64,000 bases of DNA from Plantibacter sp050587525 (GCF_050587525.1 NZ_JBOBFT010000011.1:97501-161500), one strand, 5' to 3'. Positions 7,505 to 16,450 are shown, counted from the first letter of the stretch. Translations and numbers: made by a program. The notes: generated by a model not told the origin, from the sequence alone.

Positions 7505-8359
7505 ATGAGCACCATCAAGAACGTGACCGTCCTCGGCACAGGAGTCCTGGGATCGCAGATCGCGTTCCAGACCGCGTACAGCGGCTTCCAGGTCACCGCG
7601 TACGACATCAACGACGACGTGATCGCCGCCGCGAAGGAACGGTTCGCCGGCCTCGCGAACACCTACACGTCCGAGGTCGATGGAGCCGCCGACGGCAAGG
7701 CGGACGCAGCGCTCGCCCGCGTCACCTACTCGTCCGACCTCGCCGCAGCCGTCGCTGACGCTGACCTCATCATCGAGGCGATCCCCGAGGTCCTCGAGCT
7801 CAAGCGCACCACCTACGAGTCGCTCAGCACCCTGGCCCCCGAGAAGACGATCTTCGCGACCAACTCCTCGACGCTCCTCCCGAGCGACATGAAGGCGTTC
7901 ACCGGGCGCCCCGAGAAGTTCCTGGCGCTCCACTTCGCGAACCACGTGTGGAAGTACAACACGGCCGAGGTCATGGGCACGGAGGAGACGGACCCCGCCG
8001 TGTTCGACACGGTCGTCGAGTTCGCCGGCGAGATCGGCATGGTCCCGATCCCGATCCACAAGGAGAAGGCCGGCTACGTGCTCAACTCGCTCCTCGTTCC
8101 GTTCCTCAACGCGGGTCTCGCTCTCGCCGCAGGCGGGTACTCCGAGCCGAAGGACATCGATGAGGTGTGGCGGATCGGCACGGGCGCTCCCATGGGACCG
8201 TTCCAGATCTATGACGTCGTCGGCCTCATGACGCCGTACAACATCCTCGTGAACGGTGGCGAGAAGGACCAGCAGCTGGCCGCTTGGCTCAAGGAGAACT
8301 ACCTCGACCATGGCAAGCTCGGCGCCGCATCCGGTGAGGGCTTCTACAGCTACAAGTAA
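7505..8359 (+). CDS. 3-hydroxyacyl-CoA (3-hydroxybutyryl-CoA) dehydrogenase
   Basis: A 284-residue NAD(P)-dependent enzyme that oxidises (S)-3-hydroxyacyl-CoA to 3-ketoacyl-CoA. Dinucleotide-binding GTGVLG at 11-16, EAIPE at 91-95, NSSTL at 120-124 and the active-site His in LHFANHVW (His143) are visible; the C-terminal helical domain ends with the GFYSYK motif of 3-hydroxybutyryl-CoA dehydrogenases. Full length for the single-function family. A purine-rich site (GAAAGAGAGAG) precedes the ATG. It would supply the step after crotonyl-CoA hydration for the glutarate genes that converge on it from 8454, although no enoyl-CoA hydratase is in the window. Confidence 0.9.
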   Translation: MSTIKNVTVLGTGVLGSQIAFQTAYSGFQVTAYDINDDVIAAAKERFAGLANTYTSEVDGAADGKADAALARVTYSSDLAAAVADADLIIEAIPEVLELKRTTYESLSTLAPEKTIFATNSSTLLPSDMKAFTGRPEKFLALHFANHVWKYNTAEVMGTEETDPAVFDTVVEFAGEIGMVPIPIHKEKAGYVLNSLLVPFLNAGLALAAGGYSEPKDIDEVWRIGTGAPMGPFQIYDVVGLMTPYNILVNGGEKDQQLAAWLKENYLDHGKLGAASGEGFYSYK

Positions 8360-8387
8360 TCGCGACAGCTGCATACCGGCACACACA

Positions 8388-8423
8388 GAATGGGCCCGAC
8401 CTCACACGAGGTCGGGCCCGTTC
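8388..8423. terminator. Strong bidirectional hairpin between convergent genes
   Basis: A 16-bp stem (outer GAAT..., core GGGCCCGACCTC / GAGGTCGGGCCC) with the loop ACAC lies 28 bp after the dehydrogenase stop and 30 bp from the aldehyde dehydrogenase stop. One T-G pair is tolerated in RNA. There is no long U-tract, as is common in actinobacteria. Confidence 0.85.
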
Positions 8424-8453
8424 TCGCGCAGCCCCGCTGGCTCACACCTCAGC

Positions 8454-9911
8454 TCAGGCGTCGCCGCCGCGCAGGTAGACGGTCGTCGTCTCGGTGAAGA
8501 AGTCGCGGGCGACACCACCCTGCTCCTTGGGGCCGAGACCGCTGCCCTTCGTCCCGCCGAAGGGGACGTGCGGGTCGGCACCGGCCGACTCCGAATTGAC
8601 GTGCAGAACACCGACGCGGACATCATCGATCGCCGCGAGAGCCCGCCCGAGATCTCGCGTGAACACAGCGGCGGACAGACCGTACTCGCTGTCGTTCACG
8701 AGGTCCATCGCGTGATCGGTGCTCGTGGCACGACGGATGCCGACGACCGGACCGAAGAGCTCCCGACGCCAGAGCTCGTCCGGTCCGCCCTCCGCCAACG
8801 CGAAGACGGTCGGTGCGATGAAGTGCCCGTCGGCGAGGAGACCTGACTCGTACGCCTCGGGGAGGACGATCGGTTGGACGCCCTCCGAGACCGCCCGGGA
8901 CACGGCGGCCTGCAGGTTCGACTTCGCGCGACCGTCGATGACCGGCCCCATGTCGGAGGCCGGATCGATCGATTCGCCGACGACGATGGCACGGGCCCGC
9001 GCGGCGAAACGCTCGATGAACTCGTCCGCGACGGCATCGTGCACGACCACACGGGAGGTCGCCGTGCACTTCTGGCCCGTCGCACGGAATGCTCCGAGCG
9101 CGACCTGCTCGACGGCCAGGTCGAGATCGGCGTCGGCGAGCACGACGGACGCGTTCTTGCCGCCCATCTCGCCCTGGAACGGCACGCCACGCCCGGCGAG
9201 CTCCGCCGCGATGCCGCGACCCACCGCCGTCGAGCCGGTGAAGGTGACGGCATCGACCCGCGGGTGCGAGACGAGCGCCTGACCGACCGAGGGCGAACCG
9301 ATGACGAGCGACAGGACGCCTGGCGGGAGTCCAGCCTCCTCGAGCGCCTGGGCGAAGCGCATCGCGAGCAACGGAACGACGGACGCGGGCTTCCACACGA
9401 CCGTGTTGCCCGTGACGAGGGCCGGCGCGATCTTCCATACCGGGATCGCGATCGGGAAGTTGAACGGGGTGATGACGGCGATCACGCCCACGGGACGCCG
9501 GACGACGAGGATCCGCTCGCCGCGCCGCGACGACGCGAACAGTTCGCCCTGCTCGCGCTCCGACTCGTGGGCGAAGTAGCGCAGGATCTCAGCCGAACGG
9601 AAGACCTCGCCGCGCCCCTCGACGAGCGTCTTGCCCTCCTCTCGGGAGAGCTCCTCGCCCCAGTCGGGGATGTGCCGTTCGACGATCGCTGCCGCGCGCA
9701 GCAGCACGGCGGCGCGTTCCTGTGCCGGCGTCGCGGCCCAGACCTTGCCTGCGCGGGCTGCGGCGGTGATGGCGCGTTCGACGTCCGGTGTCGTCGCGGC
9801 GCGACCCGAGGCGACGATGTCGTCCGGGCGGCTCGGATTCTCGTCGATGATCTCCTCGCCGGCGCCTTCGATCCAGGATCCGTCGATGAAGTGGAGCAGT
9901 GGTGTGGTCAT
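8454..9911 (-). CDS. NAD(P)-dependent semialdehyde/aldehyde dehydrogenase
   Basis: A 485-residue aldehyde dehydrogenase superfamily enzyme. Catalytic residues are in place: Asn151 (TPFNFP), Lys174 (VWKPA), Glu248 (QGEMGGKN) and nucleophile Cys282 in GQKCTATSR, a context frequent in 2-oxoglutarate-semialdehyde and related omega-semialdehyde dehydrogenases. Third gene of a minus-strand unit gabT-like, gcdH-like, this gene. In that context the likely substrate is glutarate semialdehyde (GabD/DavD-like role), giving glutarate; succinate semialdehyde or 2,5-dioxovalerate remain alternatives. The 99-bp gap to the gene before it contains a strong G-run motif on the plus strand. Confidence 0.88.
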   Translation of the reverse strand: MTTPLLHFIDGSWIEGAGEEIIDENPSRPDDIVASGRAATTPDVERAITAAARAGKVWAATPAQERAAVLLRAAAIVERHIPDWGEELSREEGKTLVEGRGEVFRSAEILRYFAHESEREQGELFASSRRGERILVVRRPVGVIAVITPFNFPIAIPVWKIAPALVTGNTVVWKPASVVPLLAMRFAQALEEAGLPPGVLSLVIGSPSVGQALVSHPRVDAVTFTGSTAVGRGIAAELAGRGVPFQGEMGGKNASVVLADADLDLAVEQVALGAFRATGQKCTATSRVVVHDAVADEFIERFAARARAIVVGESIDPASDMGPVIDGRAKSNLQAAVSRAVSEGVQPIVLPEAYESGLLADGHFIAPTVFALAEGGPDELWRRELFGPVVGIRRATSTDHAMDLVNDSEYGLSAAVFTRDLGRALAAIDDVRVGVLHVNSESAGADPHVPFGGTKGSGLGPKEQGGVARDFFTETTTVYLRGGDA

Positions 9912-9960
9912 GGGCCTACCTGTCTGTGCGGTGAGCGGAACGGAGGGAGGGCGGAACTGT

Positions 9961-10002
9961 GGGGGAGCGGGGAGTGTGGGGAGGTGCGGGGAGGCGCTGG
10001 GG
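9961..10002 (+). other. G-quadruplex motif in the gcdH-like/ALDH gap
   Basis: Five runs of at least four G (9961-9965, 9969-9972, 9978-9981, 9988-9991, 9999-10002) separated by 3-7 bases. It fits the canonical G4 pattern on the plus strand, the template for the minus-strand operon. A role in attenuating readthrough between the genes is speculation. Confidence 0.6.
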
Positions 10003-10010
10003 CGTCCCGC

Positions 10011-11171
10011 CTACCGGAACGCGGCGATGCCGGTGAGATGCTGGCCGAGCACGAGCGTGTGGACCTCGTCGGTGCCCTCGTAGGTGCGCACCGATTCGAG
10101 GTTCGCGGCGTGCCGGAGCGGCGAGTACTCGGCCGTGATGCCGTTGCCGCCGAGGATCGTGCGTGCTTCGCGGGCGATGCGGATCGCCTCGCGCGTGTTG
10201 TTGAGCTTCCCGGCGGAGATCTGGTGCGGTTCGAGCGCGCCGGCGTCCTTCAACCGGCCGAGGTGGAGGGCGAGGAGCGTGCCCTTGCCGATCTCGAGCG
10301 CCATGTCGACGAGCTTCTGCTGCGTGAGCTGGAACGAGGCGATCGGCCGGTTGAACTGGAGGCGACGACCCGAGTACTCGAGCGCAGTCTCGTAGCTGTC
10401 GCGGGCGGCGCCGAGGACGCCCCAGACGATGCCGTACCGCGCTTCGTTCAGACAGGAGAACGGGCCGCGGAGACCCGTGACGCCCGGCAGGACCGCGTCG
10501 GCAGGCAGACGGACGTCGACGAGGTCGATGTCGCACTGGATGGAGGCGCGCATCGAGAGCTTCTGCGGGATCGGCGTCGCCGTGAAGCCGGGAGTGTCGG
10601 TGGGGACGACGAAGCCGCGTACGCCCTCGTCGGTGCGCGCCCAGATGATCGCGACGTCGGCGATGGACGCGAGCCCGATCCACCGCTTGGCGCCGTTGAG
10701 CACCCAGTCGTCGCCGTCCCGCGCGGCGAACGTCGTCATGCTCGACGGGTCGGAGCCCGAATCGGGCTCCGTGAGGCCGAAGCAGCCGATGGCCTCGCCC
10801 GCGGCCATGCGCGGCAGCCACTGCTGCTTCTGTTCCTCCGAACCGTGCTTGTGGATCGCGCTCATCGCGAGCGAGCCCTGCACGGACACGAAGGTGCGGA
10901 GTCCGGAGTCGCCCGCTTCGAGCTCCATCGCGGCGATCCCGTATTCCACGGCCGAGCGCCCGGCGCAGCCGTAGCCCTGCAGGTGCATGCCGAGGAGTCC
11001 CAGCTCGGCGAGCTCCGGGATGATCTCGGTGGGGAACACGGCGCGGTCGTACCAGTCGGCGATCGAGGGGCGGATGCGACGGTCGACGAACTCCCGCACC
11101 TGGGCCCGCAGGGCGAGTTCCTGCTCGCTCAGGAGCGAATCGATGGACAGCAGGTCTGCTGACTCGGTCAT
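10011..11171 (-). CDS. gcdH: Glutaryl-CoA dehydrogenase-like acyl-CoA dehydrogenase
   Basis: A 386-residue flavin-dependent acyl-CoA dehydrogenase. Features typical of glutaryl-CoA dehydrogenase: RTFVSVQGSLAM near residue 92, CFGLTEPDSGSDPS, and the C-terminal GGNGITAEYSPLRHAANLE ... TYEGTDEVH with catalytic Glu365. The family member oxidises and decarboxylates glutaryl-CoA to crotonyl-CoA. The ATG at 11171 follows AGAGGAA; the frame extends further upstream but that stretch overlaps gabT and is not protein-like. It sits between the aminotransferase (37 bp upstream) and the aldehyde dehydrogenase. A CaiB-type CoA-transferase at 14154 could make its substrate from glutarate. Isovaleryl- or other short-chain activity cannot be excluded. 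Confidence 0.87.
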   Translation of the reverse strand: MTESADLLSIDSLLSEQELALRAQVREFVDRRIRPSIADWYDRAVFPTEIIPELAELGLLGMHLQGYGCAGRSAVEYGIAAMELEAGDSGLRTFVSVQGSLAMSAIHKHGSEEQKQQWLPRMAAGEAIGCFGLTEPDSGSDPSSMTTFAARDGDDWVLNGAKRWIGLASIADVAIIWARTDEGVRGFVVPTDTPGFTATPIPQKLSMRASIQCDIDLVDVRLPADAVLPGVTGLRGPFSCLNEARYGIVWGVLGAARDSYETALEYSGRRLQFNRPIASFQLTQQKLVDMALEIGKGTLLALHLGRLKDAGALEPHQISAGKLNNTREAIRIAREARTILGGNGITAEYSPLRHAANLESVRTYEGTDEVHTLVLGQHLTGIAAFR

Positions 11172-11208
11172 GGCTGGTTCCTCTCGGGTGGGTTGGGTTC
11201 GGTGGTCG

Positions 11209-12579
11209 TCACGCCGCTGCCGCAGCGCGAATCTCGTCGGCGAGGATCGCGAGCCCGCTCCGAAGCAGGTCGATGTCGATGAGGAGCGGCGGGAGCAGGC
11301 GGATGACGTTGCCGTGCGTGCCGCAGCTGAGCACGAGTGCGCCGCGCTGGTGGCAGGCCGCGACGACCCGCTGCGCGAGGTCGGGACGAGGCGCGAGGGT
11401 CCCTGCATCGGCGAATTCGATCGCCATCATGGCGCCGCGCCCGCGGACCTCTGCGACGACATCGAGTTCGCTGGCGAGTGGATCGAGTGCGTCGCGGACG
11501 GCTGCTTCGATCCGCCCGACGTTCACGAGCGTCTCGGTGTCCTCGAGGATCTCGAACACGGCGATGGCGGCTTCGCACGCGAGCGGGTTGCCGGCGTAGG
11601 TGCCGCCGAGCCCGCCCACGTGGACGGCGTTGACGATCTCCGCTCGACCCGTGACCGCGCTGATCGGCAGGCCGCCGCCGAGCGCTTTCGCGGTGAGGAT
11701 CAGGTCGGGAACGATACCCTCGTGCTCTGCTGCGAAGAGCGTGCCGGTTCTGCCGAGCCCGGCCTGGATCTCGTCGAGCACGAACACGATGCCGTGTGCG
11801 TCGGCGATCCTCCTGAGACCGGCGAGGAAGCCTGGGGCTGGAACGATGAAGCCGCCCTCTCCCTGGACGGGTTCGACGACCATCGCTGCGAAGCCGTCGG
11901 ATCCGTGCTCGGCGATGATGCGCTCGGCGGCGGCGAGGGCGTCTGCGACCGCCTCGTCCGGGCCGTTGGACCGCAGCGGGTTGGCGTTCGGTGCGCGGAC
12001 GACCTCGACGGGGAACGGCCCGAACGACGTCTTGTACGGGTGCTCCTTCGCGGTCATCGACATCGTGAGGAGGGATCGGCCGTGATAGGCCTCGTCGAAC
12101 ACCAGGACGCCTGTGCGGCCCGTGTACGCGCGAGCGATCTTCACGGCGTTCTCGACCGCTTCAGCTCCCGTCGTGAACAGGGCGGTCCGTTTCTCGAAGT
12201 CGCCGGGCGTGTGCGCGTTCAGCCATTCGCCGACGCGGACGAACGATTCGTACTCGGTCACCATGAAGCACGTGTGGGTGAAGCGTTCGAGCTGTGCGGC
12301 GACCCGTGCGCGCACCTTCGGGTGGTTGGCGCCGACGCTCGTCACGGCGATGCCGGAGGCCAGATCGACGAAGCGGTTGCCGTCGACGTCCTCGATGATG
12401 CCGCCCTCTGCGCATTCGACGAACACCGGAAGGGTGATGCCGAATCCATCGGCGATGTGGCTCCGGCGTTCCGTATGCAGGGCCGTCGAGCGCGGGCCGG
12501 GGACGGCGGTCGTCACGGCGATGGACTGCGGAACGGAGTACGGAGCGGTCGAGGGAGTGGTGAGAGCAACGGCGGTCAT
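11209..12579 (-). CDS. gabT: 4-aminobutyrate/5-aminovalerate aminotransferase (class III)
   Basis: A 456-residue PLP-dependent class III aminotransferase. Visible: TTGAEAVENAVKIAR (136-150), YHGR (165-168), VEPVQGEGG (235-243), VLDE with Asp269 binding the PLP nitrogen, and Lys298 in LTAKALGGGLP forming the Schiff base. The ending ILADEI is GabT-like. It transfers the omega-amino group of 4-aminobutyrate, or of 5-aminovalerate in DavT-type enzymes, to 2-oxoglutarate. Being followed by glutaryl-CoA dehydrogenase-like and semialdehyde dehydrogenase genes favours 5-aminovalerate. First gene of the operon, divergent from a PucR regulator, as is common for gab genes in actinobacteria. Confidence 0.92.
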   Translation of the reverse strand: MTAVALTTPSTAPYSVPQSIAVTTAVPGPRSTALHTERRSHIADGFGITLPVFVECAEGGIIEDVDGNRFVDLASGIAVTSVGANHPKVRARVAAQLERFTHTCFMVTEYESFVRVGEWLNAHTPGDFEKRTALFTTGAEAVENAVKIARAYTGRTGVLVFDEAYHGRSLLTMSMTAKEHPYKTSFGPFPVEVVRAPNANPLRSNGPDEAVADALAAAERIIAEHGSDGFAAMVVEPVQGEGGFIVPAPGFLAGLRRIADAHGIVFVLDEIQAGLGRTGTLFAAEHEGIVPDLILTAKALGGGLPISAVTGRAEIVNAVHVGGLGGTYAGNPLACEAAIAVFEILEDTETLVNVGRIEAAVRDALDPLASELDVVAEVRGRGAMMAIEFADAGTLAPRPDLAQRVVAACHQRGALVLSCGTHGNVIRLLPPLLIDIDLLRSGLAILADEIRAAAAA

Positions 12580-12614
12580 GGCCTCACCCTAGGACGGAGC
12601 GTCAGACCCATCAT

Positions 12615-12629
12615 TGGATGTTTCATCCA
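12615..12629. promoter_or_regulatory. Inverted repeat between gabT-like and pucR genes
   Basis: TGGATG TTT CATCCA has perfect 6-bp arms in the 84-bp divergent region. It is the only clear symmetry there, so it is the candidate binding site for the PucR-type regulator. Confidence 0.5.
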
Positions 12630-12663
12630 TCATGCCGAAGCGATTCGGCTAGCGTGGTCATCC

Positions 12664-14157
12664 ATGGTGACCCTCCTGCAGTTGTCCGCCCGGCTCGGAC
12701 CCGCGCTCCAGACCGGCACGGGCGCGCCGCCGCCCGCCGCGGTCGTCTCCGGCGTGCACCTGTCCGAACTCGCCGACCCCAGCCCGTACCTCGAAGGCGG
12801 CGAGCTCCTGCTCACCACCGGCATCCCGCTCCACGGCGGCGCCGATCGGATCGCGGCCTACGTCGCACGCCTCGTCGACGCCGGTGTGGCCGGCCTCGTC
12901 GTGGGGCTCGGCGAAGGGCTCGACACCGTGCCGCGGGACGTCGTCGAGCAGTGCTCCGCCGTCGCGCTCCCCGTCCTCCACGTGCCGGACGGTGTGCCCT
13001 TCCAGCGGGTGACGCGGGCGTTCTGGGACCTCGTGGGGGAGAGCGGCCGGGCCGGAGTGCTCGAGCAGCTCGGCACCCAGACGCGCCTCGCGCGTGCCGC
13101 AGGAGAGGACGATGCGCTGCGGCGCATCGTGGAGATCCTCGGACAGTCGCTCGGCGGCTGGGCGGCCTACCTGCCGCTCGATGATGCCGAGGAGACCGTG
13201 TTCTGGCCCGATTCGCTCAGCGGGATCGCTCCGCAGCTGCGTCCGGAGGTGGAGCGCCTGTTCGGCTCGGCGGGGTTCGCGGCCGCGACCTTCCAGGCCG
13301 AGGGGCGCGATGTCATCGGCTATCCGATCTCGACGAGGGCCGGCACGACGGGCGCGCTCGTCGTCGGTGCGGGGCGCGCTCCGAGCCGCACCGACAAGCA
13401 GCTCGTCCTCACGGCGCAGGCCCTGCTGGGGGCTGCGCTGCGCTCGCGCGACGGCTGTCGTCCGGACGGTGAGTCGACCGATGCGACGACACCGGGACGG
13501 CTCTGCGCGAGGCTGCTCGTCGACGGTCACGTCGAGGCCGCGCGCCTGCTCGCCGGCGAAGTCGGCGTCACGCTCCCGGCGCGGGTTCGGGTGACCGCGC
13601 GGTCGCTCGACGACGCCGGACACGGTGCGGAAGCGGTCAGAGCGGTGCCCGCCCATGCCCTCGTCACCGAGCTCGACGGTGTCCGCTTCATGCTGCATGA
13701 CGCGGACGTGGTCGCTGAGGCCGCCGTGCACGCATCTGCACATGCCACTGCACACGCTTCTGCCCTCGCCGACGTGCCCTCCGTCGCCCTCGCCGGTGTC
13801 CGCGACGCCTGCTGGCGGCTCGCGGCACTCCTGACCGGTCCGGCAGCGCATCCGGCCGGCGAACTCGGGCTCAGCCGCGCGCTGCAGCGGGTCGCGGAAC
13901 TGCAGGCATACGACCGCGCGCCACTCGTCGAGACGGTGCGCGAGTACATCAGGACCGGACGCAGCTGGGAGGACACGTCCCGCCTGCTGGGCGTGCACCG
14001 GAACACCGTGCGGCATCGGATCGACCTCGTGGAGCGGCTGCTCGACGTGAGCTTGGACGATCCGGACGTCGGTGCGGAACTGTGGCTCGTGCTACGGATG
14101 GATGCCGAGGAGACGGGTGAGACGGGTTCGGAGTCGCCGGAGGCCGGCCCGCTCTAG
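12664..14157 (+). CDS. PucR family transcriptional regulator
   Basis: A 497-residue regulator. An N-terminal PucR domain (about residues 5-125, with PYLEGGELLLTTGIPL) is followed by a central region and the C-terminal HTH_30 domain (VREYIRTGRSWEDTSRLLGVHRNTVRHRIDLVERLL, about 424-460). PucR proteins activate amino-acid, GABA or purine catabolic genes. The frame is open far upstream, but that stretch is antisense to gabT and gcdH; the ATG at 12664 coincides with the start of PucR homology. There is no ribosome site, but TAGCGT at 12650-12655 places a transcription start at or next to the ATG, so the mRNA is probably leaderless. Its stop codon overlaps the stop of the convergent CoA-transferase gene in the palindrome CTAG. 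Confidence 0.9.
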   Translation: MVTLLQLSARLGPALQTGTGAPPPAAVVSGVHLSELADPSPYLEGGELLLTTGIPLHGGADRIAAYVARLVDAGVAGLVVGLGEGLDTVPRDVVEQCSAVALPVLHVPDGVPFQRVTRAFWDLVGESGRAGVLEQLGTQTRLARAAGEDDALRRIVEILGQSLGGWAAYLPLDDAEETVFWPDSLSGIAPQLRPEVERLFGSAGFAAATFQAEGRDVIGYPISTRAGTTGALVVGAGRAPSRTDKQLVLTAQALLGAALRSRDGCRPDGESTDATTPGRLCARLLVDGHVEAARLLAGEVGVTLPARVRVTARSLDDAGHGAEAVRAVPAHALVTELDGVRFMLHDADVVAEAAVHASAHATAHASALADVPSVALAGVRDACWRLAALLTGPAAHPAGELGLSRALQRVAELQAYDRAPLVETVREYIRTGRSWEDTSRLLGVHRNTVRHRIDLVERLLDVSLDDPDVGAELWLVLRMDAEETGETGSESPEAGPL

Positions 14158-15356
14158 CGCAGCCAGTCGCGCACGCGTGCACCGTCCGCGTCCAGTGCGG
14201 GCGGTGCCTGGCGGGGGACCGGGAACGACGGCGTCCACGAGATGGCGTTGCGCACCTGACGGCCGACGACCTCGCCCGTGTCGTCGAGCACCTCGATGAC
14301 GGGTTCGAGGCCGAGTTCCGCCGCGAACGCGAGCCCGGTGGGGATGTCGGCGACGACGCCGACCGGCACGCCGACCGCGGTGAGACGACGCTGCCACGAT
14401 TCCGCGGAGTCCGAGGCGAGTGCGGCTTCGAGCGCCGCCACGAGCTCGACGCGATGTCCGACGCGCTCGCGATTCGTGGCGAACCGGGCATCATCGGCGA
14501 GTGCGGGAATGTCCAACGCCGTGACGAGGGCGCGGAACTGGCCGTCGTTGCCGCACGCGACGGCGAGCGGCTCATCGGCGCACGCGAGCAGTTGGTACGG
14601 GGCGATCGACGGGTGCACGTTGCCGAGGCGCGTCGGATTCACGGCGGCGCCGAGGTGGGCCGCCGCCTGATTGACGAGCGAGCCCTGGAGACTCGACAGC
14701 AGATTGACCTCCACGTGCGAGCCGTGGCCGGTCCGTTCGCGGCGCTGGAGGGCTGCGAGGATCGCGATGACGGCGTCCTTGCCCGTCAGGACGTCGACGA
14801 GGGCGACGCCGGCCTTCATCGGATCGCCGTCCTGCTCACCCGTGATGTGCATCAGTCCGCCGACGGCCTGGACGACGAAGTCGTAGCCGGGCAACGATGC
14901 CCCTGCGCCGGAGCCGAACCCGCTGATCGACGCGGACACGAGCCGCGGATTCGTTGCGCTCAGCTCCTCGTGCCCGAGTCCCAGCCGTTCGAGGGTGCCC
15001 GGGCGGAAGTTCTCGATGAGCACGTCGGCGCGCAGGGCGAGCTCGCGGGCCGTCGCGAGGTCCTCCGGGTCGGTCAGGTCGAGTGCGATCGACTGCTTGT
15101 TGCGGTTCACGCTCTCGAAGTAGGTCGCGCCGCGCTCGCCGTACGGCGGACCCCAGGCGCGCGTGTCGTCGCCTGTGCCCGGTCGCTCCACCTTGACGAC
15201 CGTGGCACCGAGGTCCGCGAGCGTCATCGCGGCCAGCGGGCCGGCGAGCACGCGCGAGAAGTCGGCGACGAGCACCCCGGCGAGCGGCGCGGCATCGGTG
15301 GGTGGCGCAGCATCGGTCGACGGTGCAGCAGCGGGTTCGGCGGCAATGGCGTTCAC
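14154..15356 (-). CDS. CaiB/BaiF family CoA-transferase
   Basis: A 400-residue class III CoA-transferase (CoA_transf_3). The fold begins after a 25-residue Ala/Pro/Thr-rich lead: LAGVLVADFSRVLAGPLAAMTLADLGATVVKVERP. ESVNRNKQSIALDL, NFRPGTLERLGLG and the catalytic-Asp region VALVDVLTGKDA are present, all diagnostic. The family includes succinyl-CoA:glutarate CoA-transferase (SUGCT). With gcdH-like, gabT-like and semialdehyde dehydrogenase genes alongside, glutarate activation is the likely role, but substrate is not readable from sequence. The GTG at 15356 is the earliest plausible start and lacks a clear ribosome site. Convergent with pucR, sharing overlapping TAG stops. Confidence 0.86.
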   Translation of the reverse strand: MNAIAAEPAAAPSTDAAPPTDAAPLAGVLVADFSRVLAGPLAAMTLADLGATVVKVERPGTGDDTRAWGPPYGERGATYFESVNRNKQSIALDLTDPEDLATARELALRADVLIENFRPGTLERLGLGHEELSATNPRLVSASISGFGSGAGASLPGYDFVVQAVGGLMHITGEQDGDPMKAGVALVDVLTGKDAVIAILAALQRRERTGHGSHVEVNLLSSLQGSLVNQAAAHLGAAVNPTRLGNVHPSIAPYQLLACADEPLAVACGNDGQFRALVTALDIPALADDARFATNRERVGHRVELVAALEAALASDSAESWQRRLTAVGVPVGVVADIPTGLAFAAELGLEPVIEVLDDTGEVVGRQVRNAISWTPSFPVPRQAPPALDADGARVRDWLR

Positions 15357-15430
15357 CTGCCGGACACTACTCGCGCTCGCTCACCCGAGGGTTGTCCGAT
15401 CCGTCCAGGACGGTCGTTCGAATCGAACGG

Positions 15431-16450
15431 TCAGACCCGCCCCGAACCGATCCGCGCCGCCGTCGACTCGCGGTCGACGATCGTGAGCGGGTACTCGATC
15501 TCCGTGCCGGTGGGGGAGCGGCCGTCGATGAGGTCGAAGAGCAGCGAGGCGCAGGCGATCCCCGCGTCCCGAGGGCGCAGGTCGATCGCCGTGACGGTCG
15601 GTTGGACGTGGGAGAGACTGAGGCTGTCGACGCACGATACGACGACGATGTCCTCACCTGGCACCCGACCGCGCTCGCGGAGCAGTGTGGTCACCTCGAC
15701 GGCGCTCGCGTCAGGGGCGCACACGATCGCATCGATGTCGGGGTGCTCGTCGAGCAGGCGTTCGGCAGCCGCCCGGACCTGCACGTTGAGCGCCTCGAAC
15801 GGCACGGTTCCGACGATCGGCTCCACGCCGCGAGACTCGCAGCCGGCGCGGAAGGACCGCGCGAGCTGAGCGGTCCAGTCGGTGTCGTCGGCCGCGACGA
15901 TGAGGGCCGGCCGCGTCGCCCCCGTGGCGTCGACGCGGCCGAGGAGCTCCGTCATCGCCCGCTCGTGCGCGGACCAGACGAGCCCGTCCGGCCCCTGTTC
16001 GACGCCGATGACGTGCTCGAGCGAGACCACGGGGACGGGGTAGCCGAGGAGCACGGGCAGCGACGGGTCGCCGCGGCGAGGGTCGCCGATGATGATGCCG
16101 TCGGCGCGGATGGCGCGATCGCGGCGCTGGTGCTCGGTCGGGCTGACGATCGTCACGTCGTAGTCGTGCAGGGCGGCTTCGCCCACGATGCCGAACACGA
16201 CGGCCATGTAGTACGGGGAGCGGGAGAGGATCTCCGGCAGGACGACGGCGATCGTCCCCGTCGCGCCCTTCCGGAGGTACTGGGCTGCCGAGTTCGGCGC
16301 GTAGCCGAGTTCGCGTGCGGCCGCGAGCACGGTCTCCCGCGTCGCCTCCGAGACGCGGCCGCCGCCGCTCAGGGCGTCCGACGCCGTGGTCTTGGCGACG
16401 CCGGCGAGGCGCGCGACATCGATGAGTTTGGCCGGTCCCCGCTCCTGCAT
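15431..16450 (-). CDS. LacI family regulator of the amine oxidase/importer regulon
   Basis: A 339-residue repressor with a LacI helix-turn-helix at residues 9-60 (IDVARLAGVAKTTASDALSGGGRVS) and a C-terminal effector-binding domain. ATG at 16450. Divergent from the copper amine oxidase gene. Palindromes with the core GCCGGAAC/GTTCCGGC occur 24 bp upstream of its own start (imperfect), upstream of the oxidase and upstream of the importer operon. They are the only such motifs I found in the window, so it most likely autoregulates and controls both units. The inducer could be an amine or a sugar-like amine conjugate; the effector pocket cannot be assigned. Confidence 0.9.
   Translation of the reverse strand: MQERGPAKLIDVARLAGVAKTTASDALSGGGRVSEATRETVLAAARELGYAPNSAAQYLRKGATGTIAVVLPEILSRSPYYMAVVFGIVGEAALHDYDVTIVSPTEHQRRDRAIRADGIIIGDPRRGDPSLPVLLGYPVPVVSLEHVIGVEQGPDGLVWSAHERAMTELLGRVDATGATRPALIVAADDTDWTAQLARSFRAGCESRGVEPIVGTVPFEALNVQVRAAAERLLDEHPDIDAIVCAPDASAVEVTTLLRERGRVPGEDIVVVSCVDSLSLSHVQPTVTAIDLRPRDAGIACASLLFDLIDGRSPTGTEIEYPLTIVDRESTAARIGSGRV

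Noticed and set aside
8874..11162. A 762-codon open frame on the plus strand opposite the aldehyde dehydrogenase and gcdH-like genes
   Set aside because: It is antisense to two clear enzymes, rich in Arg/Asp/Glu/Gly with no domain, and is an effect of high-GC third-position bias.
14154..14157. Overlapping TAG stops of pucR and the CoA-transferase in CTAG as a special signal
   Set aside because: Probably just a compact convergent junction; no hairpin is present there.
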